Shown here piece by piece: positions 13,756 to 24,816 of a DNA stretch of 64,000 bases (within the stretch, counting starts at the first letter, position 1; every line of letters begins with the position of its first letter). The DNA comes from Imbricaverruca yamaguchii (Eukaryota; Arthropoda; Thecostraca; Neoverrucidae), in NCBI GenBank assembly GCA_034440575.1, contig JAOTOL010001347.1:457001-521000 (forward strand). Direction: 5' to 3'. The position numbers and the translations under genes are program-made. The notes under the pieces were generated by a model. The model was given only the letters and a program-made list of their open reading frames with translations, was not told where the DNA came from and made no database searches.

Positions 13756-14632
13756 GTCGGGCTACGCTCCGTGATGTTCTCTAGTGTTCGCCATCGTGTC
13801 GAGGAACATCCGACCTTTTGCACAAGTATGTAGATGGAATGTTTGTACGCACGAGGGGAGGAGATATGTGACGTCGCGTGCCATCGCTCAATTGCCGGTA
13901 CGTTTGTGTTTGGCTAACCCGACCGTCTCGATCCAGCGGCATCATGCCGACGTTTAGCCACGGGGAGAGGATGATAGGATTAGGGTGAATTTCCGCTGGG
14001 AGAGCTATGGCCTAGTTGTGAGGGTGGAGTAAATCATGATTACGACGTGCGACCATTTCCTTAGAGGAGGCCACCCAGTCGGCTGACTTTGTACGTACCG
14101 ACCGGTTCTGACCATAAATTAATCAAACAAATTTACACACGGCGGACCAAAGCAAATTGGTATGGTCAGTCGCACACAAGCACCAGACTGCTCTGGTCAG
14201 TCGCACACAAGCACCAAACTGCTCTGGTCAGTCGCACACGAGCACCAAACTGCTTTGGTCAGTCGCACATGAGCTCCAAACGATGGGTGGATGACCATCG
14301 AGTTCAATGTGAGATCCTTTGTCAGTGTTTAGAGTGCGTATGTCGAGGAAGATGGCAGGTGGGTTTGGCAGGTGAGTTTGGCTTGGTCGTGCGATGGGGG
14401 CCCCTGTGCCGGATCATCCATCAGCGGTGCGTTTGGTCTGGTCGTGTGATGTATGTGGACCATCCAGCGTCGGTGAGCTTGGTCTGGCCGTGTGATGTGG
14501 GACCCCTATGTCGGACCATCAGCTCGGCCCAGCGACCGCTGGCGCTCCAGTGTGGGCACGGGTCGAGTCTGCGCCGAGCTGCGCGGCCGGCCGCCGGCAC
14601 ACCGTCCGGCCGCCGGGCCGGGAGCCACTCAC

Positions 14633-14734
14633 CTGTTGCCAGCGCTCCTCCAGCGAGCAGGACGACAGGAAGCAGCCCTTATCCAGCACCAGCTTCAGCT
14701 CCTGGAAGATGTTGCCGCTCGGATACACATCCAT
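14633..14734 (-). CDS. luna: KLF6/KLF7-type (luna) transcription factor, first coding exon
   Basis: First coding exon of a Kruppel-like factor of the KLF6/KLF7 group. It encodes 34 residues starting MDVYPSGNIFQEL and ending SLEERWQQ. Known KLF6/KLF7 proteins begin MDV, have IFQEL about nine residues in, and continue to a PSLEE-x-WQQ motif at the same spacing; this N-terminus is part of the activation domain, and the three C-terminal C2H2 fingers bind GC/CACC boxes in the nucleus. The exon ends in CAG followed by GTGAGT, a strong donor, in phase 0. The reading frame stays open upstream, but the MDV start is chosen by homology. No zinc-finger exon is visible at lower coordinates, so the remaining exons probably lie left of the window and 1-14,632 would be intron 1. 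A related KLF paralogue cannot be excluded from 34 residues alone. Confidence 0.8.
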
Positions 14735-15060
14735 GGCGACGGGCGCACTCTCGCACGCCCATCCAGCACTCAACGGCCGCCGTCCACTCCGCCGATCACA
14801 GTCCGACGACTGGCCGGCCGGCCTCTCGCGCGTCGCCGTCGCCGCCGCCGCCGACGACGACGCGGCCGGCCTTGGCGCGCCGCTGACAGCCAATCGGCGC
14901 CGCCGCCGCCACGTATGACGTCACACCGCAGCCGGGCGCGCCAATCACGTGCGCGCGGAGGGTGTTTACTGCCGGCCGCCGGCCGTCGTCAGCGATGCTA
15001 TCGGGGCGGCCGCCGATGAGGAAAACGCGCTGCTGTTGTGTTGTTTCGTCGACGGTATAC
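14735..15060 (-). promoter_or_regulatory. GC-rich promoter / 5'UTR of the KLF6/7 gene
   Basis: A CpG-rich stretch immediately upstream of the KLF start codon. It holds a perfect CRE palindrome (TGACGTCA, 14,916-14,923), two CCAAT boxes on the plus strand (14,890-14,894 and 14,941-14,945, so ATTGG in the gene's direction) and an E-box CACGTG at 14,946-14,951. CRE, CCAAT and E-box elements within 65 bp are typical of a TATA-less promoter of an immediate-early regulator, which is inference. The transcription start is not resolved. Confidence 0.5.
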
Positions 15061-16324
15061 GTCATAGTTGTTGACAATGGACCAGGGGAAACGACCAGAC
15101 GGACGTCTATTGACATCGGATGTTAATCTTAATTGGACGCGAACCATGCGTGAAGGGTTAAAGAAATTATGCCTCAACCTCATGTGAAAGGCTCATTCAT
15201 CATGGGGAAAAATGACAGTCCAGAGGCTGTCAATTATTCCTGCTGTAAGAGCAAAACCAGTAGAGTCATGTGATAGCAGAGATCAGCATAATTACCATAC
15301 GACGGTCTCACTCGATTCCTGCTGTGCAGAACGCACCAAATCCGCGGGAACCAGTAGTGCTTAGGGGGAAGAACCCCCCCCCCCGCACCATTCCAACTTT
15401 AGACGAATGTATCATTGAATCAATGAGCGTTGTACGGAAACGCCGATTTTAAAAATAACTCTTACTCCCCAACTTAGGCGTAACTTACAATACTTACAAC
15501 CCAACTTAGGCGTAAGAACAGGGGGCAGGGGCCATGACCCACCCACTTTTAAAAGTGGGGAGGCAGCAGTGGTAGTTTTGAAATCAAATTATATCGTTCA
15601 AAATAATTGGTTCGGTCAGATGGTGGGCTCATGGTGTATGTAGCAATCTCTGCTTAGCAAGGACTCTGATCCCAGAATCTATTCAATGAGGACATTTGGA
15701 TTGGAAGTACTAAAACACCGAATTACAATGGAGACTACCATCGATAATTTGTATTATCCAGTGATATGTACATCCAGGTTGAGATATAAGAACCCCGAAG
15801 ATAATGGGATTAATTTAGGCCAATTGCAGGGTGTATGCTTCTGAACATTATTTGTGATGCAAGGAGTTAAATGGGCGTAAGAAAGTCCATTGTGGGCGAT
15901 GTACTCCATAGACGTCATTGTTCAGCTATGGAGGCATTGGGGAATGCGCAGTGGGGTACCGAATGGGAGCATTGGAGCAGTCCCTCCCCCTCAGAGGTGT
16001 TGGGCTCCAAAATATCGCACCGGGGTTAGGAAAAATAGCGCCAGGCTTCCTAAGAATCCTGCTTGTGTACCCAACAGTCGCACCTGGGTCCATACAAATC
16101 AGAGTTGGGACCCAAAAGTCGCACAGGCGTCCATAAAATGATGATAGGGCTACCAAAATCACACGAGTGCCCCTCAAAATCACATTGGGGGCCTACAAAT
16201 TTGTTCAGGGACCCGAAAATGACGCTGAGGGCTCCACAATGTGGGATCGGGCTCCTGAAAATACCGCTGAAGACCCCGAAAAGTCGCTCCGGGCCACGAA
16301 AAGTCACGCCAGGGCGCCGGAAAG

Positions 16325-17926
16325 TTTTTTTTTTTTTTTACTCACAGTGTGTTTATTTCGAGCTGCAACGCATGTCTTAAGACCCTGCCGCTTTTTGCCA
16401 GACTCGGTGCGATTTGGAGGACCGAGTACATTTTCGTCCTCCTGTGCTCTTAGGATCCCGCTGTGTTTGTTTGGGGTTTCTCGCTCACATTTGTGGTACC
16501 CCAGCACGATATTGGTGGCTCCGGTACAATTTATTGGGGTCCCGTCACGACCTTTCGGCACAGGCGCGTGGTTTGAAGGGATCCAACCCTAGCTTTTTGT
16601 GCTCGACGCAATTTCCGATGTCTTCTTCTGAAGCATGTAGAGTCCTAGCCGCAACCTGATTTTCGGGCTCCCGGCGACATTTCTTTTGTGTACCACTGCG
16701 ATTTTTCGAACTCCGGTACGTTTTCGGCGCCGTATGCGATTTGTAGGCATCTGGTGATATGTTTGGGCTACGGTGCGCTTTTCATGGCTCAGACTTTTTT
16801 CTCGGGATTTCTGTACTTTGGAGGGCTCCGGCTTCACTGTTGTCCGATTCCGATGCGATTTAGGAACCACGCTGTCCTGATTTTGGGCCATCGACGCGAA
16901 TTTTTGGAAGCCCCGAGGGAAATTTGTGATGCCCCACCAGAATTTATGGGATTACCGACAGGAATGTTCGGTCCCAAGCGCGATATTTGGGAGGCTTGGC
17001 GATGGTTCGCGGGGCGCATTGTACTTGTCTGGTGTCCAGCGCGATTTGGGCGTTCCCCGCCGCAATTTTCCGTCCCGGTGAGAGTTTATTTTTTTGGTGT
17101 CCGCTGCATTTATTTATGCCCCCAATTCTGGGGACTCGACGCGAGTTTATGGGGCCCCAGGACCATTTTGTGGATCCCGGCGCAATTATTTGGCTCTTGG
17201 CAGCCCACTTCTTCAGGATGAAGGGGAGGGGGACATTTGTTTCTTTGGTATTCCACTGTGGCTATTCAACGAGTTTTTTTCTTCAGTAGATGCTCCTTTC
17301 AGAGTAGAAAGGCCCTTATGAGAACTTTCTTTCGGGACGTGTTCTGAATCTTCCAGTGCTCGGGTCAACTCAATGAAGTCTCTTTGTGATTTTTGGGGTC
17401 TACTTCTATTGCTCTATACGCCTCCTGCGTAATATTTTTGGGGCCCGGACCGGGGCCTCTGGTACGATTCTCCGGACTCCCGGTGTATTTTTTTTTCGGT
17501 GCTCAAATGCCCCTCTTTTCCGGAATCAAACGCATTTCTTATGTCTAATGCAATTTCTGTGGTCGCAGTGTGTCATTCCGGGTAGGAACCGATTTTTGGT
17601 AAGCTAGCTCCAACATATGTGGTTCCGACGCGACTTAAAAAAATTTCATAGTGCGATTTCCAATGGCAGCGGAGCGACGTTTTGGGGTCTAAGTGCGATT
17701 CTTAAACCTTGTCGTCCTTTGCTGAGCTGCATATAGCGAGTTTCAGTGGCCTCGACACGTCTTTGGGGCCTCAACACATTTTAGTTTCTTTTGGAGCGAT
17801 TTCTGAGACTCTTGGGTGATTTTCCATGCCCGAATCATTTTCTGTAGCCCTGGCTTAATTTTCTTTCCGGTGCTCCCGATGGGACTTTTGGGGTCCCCAA
17901 CCTGTGGAGACCCTATGGTGATTTTC
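16325..17926 (+). repeat. Left arm of a large palindrome
   Basis: 1.6 kb that reappears in reverse complement at 18,327-19,921 with roughly 95 percent identity by eye. The outer edge is a T-run (A-run on the other arm). Conceptual translations of the two arms are nearly the same, but the sequence is built from a degenerate ~28 bp motif and is not judged to be coding. Confidence 0.9.
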
Positions 17927-18326
17927 AGGGGCCCCGGCCCAACCTTTTGGGGTCCAAGTTGTTATTTCCAAGAACCCGGAAAAACTTTGTTTGTTAGCCC
18001 TCAGCGTGATTCTCTGGGGCCATGCGCGAACTTTTCGGCCCCATCATTATTTTCATGGACAATGACACTTTTTGTGCTCCCAGCTTGATGTTCAGGGGCC
18101 GGCCCGACTTTTTGTGGCCCAGAGCTATTATCAGGGGCCCCGGCCCGACATTTTGGGACCCAGCGTGATTTTGAGGGCCTGACTAATCTTGCTCGAGCCA
18201 AGCTGAATTTTTGGTGGCCCTGCGATACTTTTTATCCTCCAGCCTGATTTACTTAGTCCAGCCCGACCGCGTAAGGCCTTAGTATGATTTTCTGACTCAA
18301 GAAAATCATACTAAGTTCTCCATAGG

Positions 18327-19921
18327 GAAAATCACCATAGGGTCTCCACAGATTGGGGACCCCAAAAGTCTGATCGGGAGCACCGGAAAGAAAATTAAGC
18401 CAGGGCTGCGGAAAATGATCCGGGCATTGAAAATCACTCAAGAGTCTCGGAAATCGCTCCAAAAGAAACGAAAATGTGTTCAGGCCCCAAAGACGTGTCG
18501 AGGCCACTGAAACTCGCTATATGCAGCTCAGCAAATGACGACAAGGTCTAAGAATCGCACTTAGACCTCAAAACGTCGCTCCGCTGCCATTGGAAATCGC
18601 ACTATGAATTTTTTTTAAGTCGCGTCGGAACCACATATGTTGGAGCTAGCTTACCAAAAATCGGTTCCTACCCGGAATGACACACTGCGACCACAGAAAT
18701 TGCATTAGACATAAGAAATGCATTTGATTCCGGAAAAGAGGGGCGTTTGAGCACCGAAAAAAAATACACCGGGAGTCCGGAGAATCGTACCGGAGGCCCC
18801 GGTCCGGGTCCCAAAAATATTACGCAGGAGGCGTATAGAGCAATAGAAGTAGACCCCAAAAATCACAAAACGACTTCATTGAGTTGACCCGAGCACTGGA
18901 AGATTCAGAACACGTCCCGAAAGAAAGTTCTCATAAGGGCCTTTCTACTCTGAAGGGAGCATCTGCTGAAAAAAACTCGTTGAATAGCCGCAGTGGAATA
19001 CCAAAGAAACAAATGTCCCCCTCCCCTTCATCCTGAAGAAGTGGGCTCCCAAGAGCCAAATAATTGCGCCGGGATCCATAAAATGGTTCTGGGGCCCCAT
19101 AAATTCGCGTAGAGTCCCCAGAATTGGGGGCATAAATAAATGCAGCGGACACCAAAAAATAAACTTGCACCGGACCCGAAAATTTGCGGCGGGGAACGCC
19201 CAAATCGCGCTGGACACCAGACAAGTACAATGCGCCCCGCGAACCATCGCCAAGCCCCCCAAATATCGCGCTTGGGACCGAACATTCCTGTCGGTAATCC
19301 CATAAATTCTGGTGGGGCATCACAATTTTCCCTCGGGGCTTCCAAAATTTCGCGTCGATGGCCCAAAATCAGGACAGCGTGGTTCCTAAATCGCATCGGA
19401 ATCGGACAAGAGTGAAGCCGGAGCCCTCCAAAATACAAAAATCCCGAGAAAAAAATATGAGCCCGGAAAATCGCACCGTAGCCCGAACATATCACCAGCT
19501 GTCTGCAAATCGCATACGGCACCGAAAACGTACCGGAGTTCGAAAAATCGCAGTGGTACACAAAAGAAATGTCGCCGGGAGCCCGAAAATCAGGTTGCGG
19601 CTAGGACTCTACATGCTTCAGAAGAAGACATCGGAAATTGCGTCGAGCACATAAAGCTAGTGTTGGATCCCTTCAAACCACGCGCCTGTGCCGAAAGGTC
19701 GTGACGGGACCCCAATAAATTGTACCGGAGCCATCAATATCGTGCTGGGGTACCACAAATGTGAGCGAGAAACCCCAAACAAACACAGCGGGATCCTAAG
19801 AGCACAGGAGGACGAAAATGTACTCGGTCCTCCAAATCGCACCGAGTCTGGCAAAAAGCGACAGGGCCTTAAGACATGCGTTGCAGCTCGAAATAAACAC
19901 ACTGGGAGTTAAAAAAAAAAA
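18327..19921 (-). repeat. Right arm of the large palindrome
   Basis: Reverse complement of 16,325-17,926, separated by a 400-bp spacer (17,927-18,326). The spacer contains a perfect 15-bp hairpin, 18,279-18,293 with 18,300-18,314 and a 6-base loop. Confidence 0.9.
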
Positions 19922-21472
19922 TACAACAGGGTCCTCGAAGCACACCGGGGCCTTCAGACCGCATGGGGGCCTGAAAAACATGCTGGGCCCTCAAAAATCG
20001 ACATTGTTCTAGAAAAGGGACACAAGACGACGGGCACTAAGGAAACATTTCGGGATCTGCGAAAATGCGCAATACCTACAAAAATATCGTGAGTGCACAA
20101 ACAAATCCGGGGACGAAACAAGGACCGGGCCTCTACAAAAATTGGCTGGGACCCTAAAATAAATCCGTACTCAAAGAAGAACCGAAAGGTAAAGCAGAAC
20201 ACCTAGCTAAAGCCTCAGTTCGGTAGCCAATCTGGAGCCTATTTAACCAAAGAGATGATGTGCATCAAAGATCAGCGGTTACCCGGATTTGTTAGCCACC
20301 AGAGAAGGTGGGAACAAGATAACTAATCATCGAATTGAATTCAGCATTAGCCGTTGTGGCTCTAAAGTCTGATCACGTTCTGACTTTATGAGGTGCCATG
20401 TGTTGTCACCTGTCAACTATTTTGCATTGAATTGATACCCAAAATAAGCGCTTCCATTCTGTTTCAGCCGGGTGCCACATGATGTGGTTGTAGCATTTTG
20501 ATTCAAGCGGTGAATATTCTAAGACGTACCATGTGTACTACAAAGCTGATTCTAGTGAATGAATGTATTGGAGTTAGGCCCTGAGAACGAACACCAAACG
20601 ATGTATCTTTATTTATTGCGTTTTCCTCTGCCCCAGTCTGTCAGCCTGCTAATTTTTGTCTGCCACACATCGGATCGAACAATTTTCAACGTTTCTCATC
20701 CTCCCCGTTTCTCATCCTTCTCCCCGTTTCTCATCCTCTCCAGCATCAGTCATGAGACTTCTTTTCCCATTGGCCAGCAAGTATGCTACGTTTTTGCTTA
20801 TTCTTTCTCCACATCAACATCGGCCAACATTCACAACGGAGGACATTTTAAAGACGTATAGTACTATGCCATGGAAACCATGGCACACCACATACTCATC
20901 AGTGAGGCTGCAATGAGCTTCCCCCCCCCCCATAAACGCACATAGTGGAAGTTGAAGAAATTGTGTTTGAACAGTAATAATAATGGTTTCACTCGCACCA
21001 GGAGGATAAATCTAATAGATATGCAAAATTACCCATCCGTCGTGAAAAGGGGTTCAAGTCCAGCGAGACACAGGGGTCACGGGCCCGTTACGATCGCCTG
21101 GAGGCTCCTGAAATACCCAATTTTGTATGGGCTTCGCCACGGTACATGCTAAAACACAGCGTGTTCAACGGACTACGTGGAACCCCACGGGATCAAAGGG
21201 GTAAGACGCCATGGTCTACTATAAATCCGCTACCGCTCATGGTTTCCATGCACAAAGCCTCACCAATCGATTGTCAAACTTCTCCACCCATGTCCGCCAC
21301 ACAACTCACACTTACTGCAATGAACAACTCGTACGTCTCTGACGCATCCAACAAGACGGACAATAATTCCATCCCGATAGCACCAGGGAGGAATCCAGGG
21401 GGCGAGGTGTGTGACCGTTCTCACTCCCTGGGACACAAAAGGCGCTGCGTAGGTGTGCCCCGCCCCTCCATT

Positions 21473-23160
21473 GTCCCGTGCAGTGCCGAGTGTCCCGTAC
21501 AGTCCCGAGTGTCCCGTACAGCCACGAGTGTCATATGCAGTCCCGAGTGTCCCGTACAGTCCCGAGTGTCCCGTACAGTCCCGAGTGTCCCGTACAGTCC
21601 CGAGTGTCCCGTACAGTCCAGAGTGTCCCGTACAGTCCCGAGTGTCCCGTACAGTCCCGAGTGTCCCGTACAGTCCCGAGTGTCCCGTGCAGTCCCGAGT
21701 GTCCCGTACAGCCACGAGTGTCCCTAGTCCCGAGTGTCCCGTACAGTCCCGAGTGTCCCGTACAGTCCCGAGTGTCCCGTACAGTCCCGAGTGTCCCGTA
21801 CAGTCCCGAGTGTCCCGTACAGCCACGAGTGTCATATGCAGTCCCGAGTGTCCCGTACATTCCCGAGTGCCCCGTACAGTCCCGAGTGTCCCGTACAGCC
21901 ACGAGTGTCATATGAAGTCCCGAGTGTCCCGTACAGTCCCGAGTGTCTCGTACAGTCCCGAGTGTCCCGTACAGTCCCGAGTGTCCCATACAGACGGTGT
22001 CATATAGTCCCGAGTGCCCCGTACAGTCCCGAGTGTCCCTGTACAGCCACGAGTGTCATATGAAGTCCCGAGTGTCCCGTACAGTCCCGAGTGTCCCGTA
22101 CAGTCCCGAGTGTCCCGTACAGTCCCGAGTGTCCCGTACAGCCACGAGTGTCATATGAAGTCCCGAGTGTCCCGTACAGTCCCGAGTGTCCCGTACAGTC
22201 CCGAGTGTCCCGTACAGTCCCGAGTGTCCCGTACAGTCCAGAGTATCCCGTGCAACCACGAGTGTCATATGCAGTCCCGAGTGTTCCGTGGGGTGCCCAG
22301 TGTCCCGTACAGTCCCGAGTGTCCCGTATAGAAATGAGTGTCTCGTACAGTCCCGAGTGTCCCGTGCGGTGCTGAGTGTCCCGTGCAGTCCCAAATGTCC
22401 CGTACAGCCACGAGTGTCATATGCAGTCCGAATGTCCCGTGCAGTCCCGAGTGTCTCGTGCAGTCCCGAGTGTCCCATACAGTCCCGAGTGTCCCGTATA
22501 GAACTGAGTGTCTCGTACAGTCCCGAGTGTCCCGTGCGGTGCTGAGTGTCCCGTGCAGTCCCAAATGTCCCGTACAGCCACGAGTGTCATATGCAGTCCG
22601 AATGTCCCGTGCAGTCCCGAGTGTCCCGTACAGTCCCGAGTGTCCCGTACAGTCCAGAGTGTCCCGTACAGCCACGAGTATCATATGCAGTCCCGAGTGT
22701 CCCGTACAGTCCCGAGTGTCCCGTACAGCCACGAGTGTCATATGCAGTCCCGAGTGTCCCGTACAGTCCCGAGTGTCCCGTACAGTCCAGAGTGTCCCGT
22801 ACAGCCACGAGTGTCATATGAAGTCCCGAGTGTCCCGTACAGTCCAGAGTATCCCGTGCAGCCACGAGTGTCATATGCAGTCCCGAGTGTTCCGTGGAGT
22901 GCCCAGTGTTCCGTACAGTCCCGAGTGTCCCGTATAGAACTGAGTGTCTCGTACAGTCCCGAGTGTCCCGTGCGGTGCTGAGTGTCCCGTGAAGTCCCAA
23001 ATGTCCCGTACAGCCACGAGTGTCATATGCAGTCCGAATGTCCCGTGCAGTCCCGAGTGTCTCGTGCAGTCCCGAGTGTCTCGTGCAGTCACAAATGTTC
23101 TGTGAAGTTCCGAGTGTTCTGTACAGTTCCAATGCCCTGTCCAGTCCCAAATGTCCGGCA
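21473..23160. repeat. 19-bp minisatellite, ~88 copies
   Basis: Unit gtcccgtacagtcccgagt. A variant block containing gtgcggtgctgag recurs at about 22,360, 22,530 and 22,968, showing multi-unit duplications of ~170 and ~438 bp. 15,060-15,930 and 20,180-21,470 hold no recognised gene. Confidence 0.95.
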
Positions 23161-23699
23161 GACCTCCCCGTTTCTTTAATGTTACAGGGCCAGTTGCCAT
23201 CCGGCCTCCTTGCCGGAGGCGATCTACGATATGAACCGAATCTCTTCTTGCCGGGACGGGATATACAAATGCATGCCAGTGTTCTACCAGCAGAGGCATT
23301 GCGTTGGCAGCTTACTACGCAAGTACCAATTCTTCGCCGGACCCGATTTTTCGCCTACTCTTCCCGAGAGCGGCAGGCTATAAAATTAGCATACATCGAG
23401 TAGGCGTGCGGTAATATGACGCATGCTAGAGCAGCGCTGAGAATGCGGACGTTAGTACTCATAGAAAACCGCAAACTAGACAAAATAGATGGCAGAGAGG
23501 CAGGAACAGATACAGGGGAGGGCGTGCCCTTCCGAGGGGCTCAAGTACGCATCTTCCCGCACTTAAGGCAGAGGATTTTTCAACCCAAGATGCCCGGCCC
23601 TCCGAGGGAAAGGCTCCCATAATTGTTGTTCGAGTGCATCCCTCCCCCAGCTGAACGATTTGTTTGTCATTTATTAGGTGGTTCATGACGCACTTTATG

Positions 23700-23832
23700 C
23701 ACATTATCAGCTAATGGCGTCGCCCACACTATTTCGCCGGTGGGCCGTAGGATTGGGAAATGTCCTGAGCAGCGCTAGTGTCGAACCCGGGACCTTTGGT
23801 TCCCATAGTCCGATACCTTAACCCGCGCCGTC
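23700..23832 (-). mobile_element. tRNA-headed SINE-like element, second family
   Basis: On the minus strand, GGCGCGGGTTAAGGTATCGG followed by a GGTCCCGGGTTCGA B-box region and a non-tRNA tail. It resembles a diverged tRNA but has no proper cloverleaf (acceptor stem does not pair). No target duplication was found. The 3' limit is approximate. Confidence 0.55.
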
Positions 23833-23834
23833 TA

Positions 23835-24330
23835 ATTTCTAAATTTTGAGTTTTCAAGTTTCCTTTGATTTTCATTTTCCAATGGGTAGAGCAGGCCGAG
23901 AAACGTTGTTGGAAGTCAACTTGCCCTCATAAAAAATGCTTACTTTAGCCAGAATCCTCTATTTGAACTGCGATTTGACAAATACGCAAAATTTATATGT
24001 AGTAAAAAACGAAAAAAAAACGAAAAAATTCCACTCGTACGTTTTGTTGCATCCCTGAGGATAAGCAAACGCTGAAAACTTCATTAAAATATCTGTATCC
24101 GTTAAAGCGTGACGACTGGTTTAACTTTTTTGGAGGTGAACTCACTTAACCTTGACTAACTCGTTGACCCTAGATGACCTGACTTCAAAATTTTGAATCA
24201 GCCTGCCAAATTGATGTGGGAAAAGGTATACCCAATTTGGGCGCGCTTCCGCGCGCCGTTCGTCCGCTATCCGCGAAAAAAACCTGAGGGGGCGGTTGAA
24301 GACCCCTCCGGAGACGGAACGGGTTAACCA
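23835..24330 (+). repeat. Dispersed repeat, uninterrupted copy (transposon empty site)
   Basis: About 490 bp that match, in the same orientation, the two flanks of the transposon (53,098-53,237 and 56,698-57,060). Shared landmarks: aaattttgagttttcaag at the start, tgcttactttagcc, ttaaagcgtgacgactgg, tcgttgaccctagatgacct, and a terminal ggcggttgaagacccc. The right end is followed by ggTTAAcc. It codes for nothing recognisable. Confidence 0.85.
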
Positions 24331-24767
24331 CTCGGCCATCCCCGCCCATGAACGATTTGTTCGAGCCGACGACGCCCACCCGAAGAAATGGCGCCCCCCC
24401 CCCACAGGCGAGTGGCATCACGATATTTCCTGATCCGGCTCCTGGAGACGGTGACACGCACCCTCTCAACGAGAACTTTACCTGCACGCGGTAGAGGGGC
24501 CAGTTCCACAAGATCTGTAAGGAAGTTTCACAATTTCACCGGCCATCGGGGCGTTTCCAAATGGGGTTGGTTTTCTCGCAGGAGGGGTTCAGGACAGGCG
24601 CGGTCGTCTCACGTAAGGCACTAAGGCAGTGTCTCACCTCAGTAGAGCTGGGAAGTATTGCTGTATGCTATTTTCATAAAATGATGCTTTCATGCACTGA
24701 AAAATGGCAAACTTGAAAAACTTGAAACAGATATGCATTGGTGACTCACAAGTATGGTGAAAATTGA

Positions 24768-24816
24768 AGTTCATTTACATTTACATTTACATTACATTTA
24801 CATTTACATTTACAAA
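24768..24816. repeat. (TTTACA)n microsatellite
   Basis: About eight hexamer copies with one shortened unit. The surrounding 24,330-27,130 holds no recognised gene; 26,505-26,605 has three copies of a ~33-bp unit (gacccaacacggagtcactg). Confidence 0.85.

Larger units (their letters stand above)
15930..20180. repeat. Field of a degenerate ~28-bp GCGATTTT/GGGCCC motif
   Basis: The whole stretch consists of loosely conserved units alternating a gcgattttt core with a ggggccccgg-like spacer. Motif polarity switches: aaaatcgc orientation at 15.93-16.32 kb, gcgatttt at 16.33-18.29 kb, aaaatcgc again at 18.30-20.18 kb. Units are far more diverged than in the minisatellites elsewhere in the window. 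No gene is recognised in it. Confidence 0.75.

Noticed and set aside
16688..17221. Frame of 177 codons conserved in both palindrome arms
   Set aside because: The two copies are similar because the DNA was duplicated as a palindrome. The peptide is a translation of the ~28-bp motif, and substitutions between arms change amino acids freely.
21473..23160. CRISPR-like array of regularly spaced short repeats
   Set aside because: Units are contiguous with no unique spacers, the sequence is eukaryotic, and no cas genes are present. It is a minisatellite. The same holds for the other arrays.
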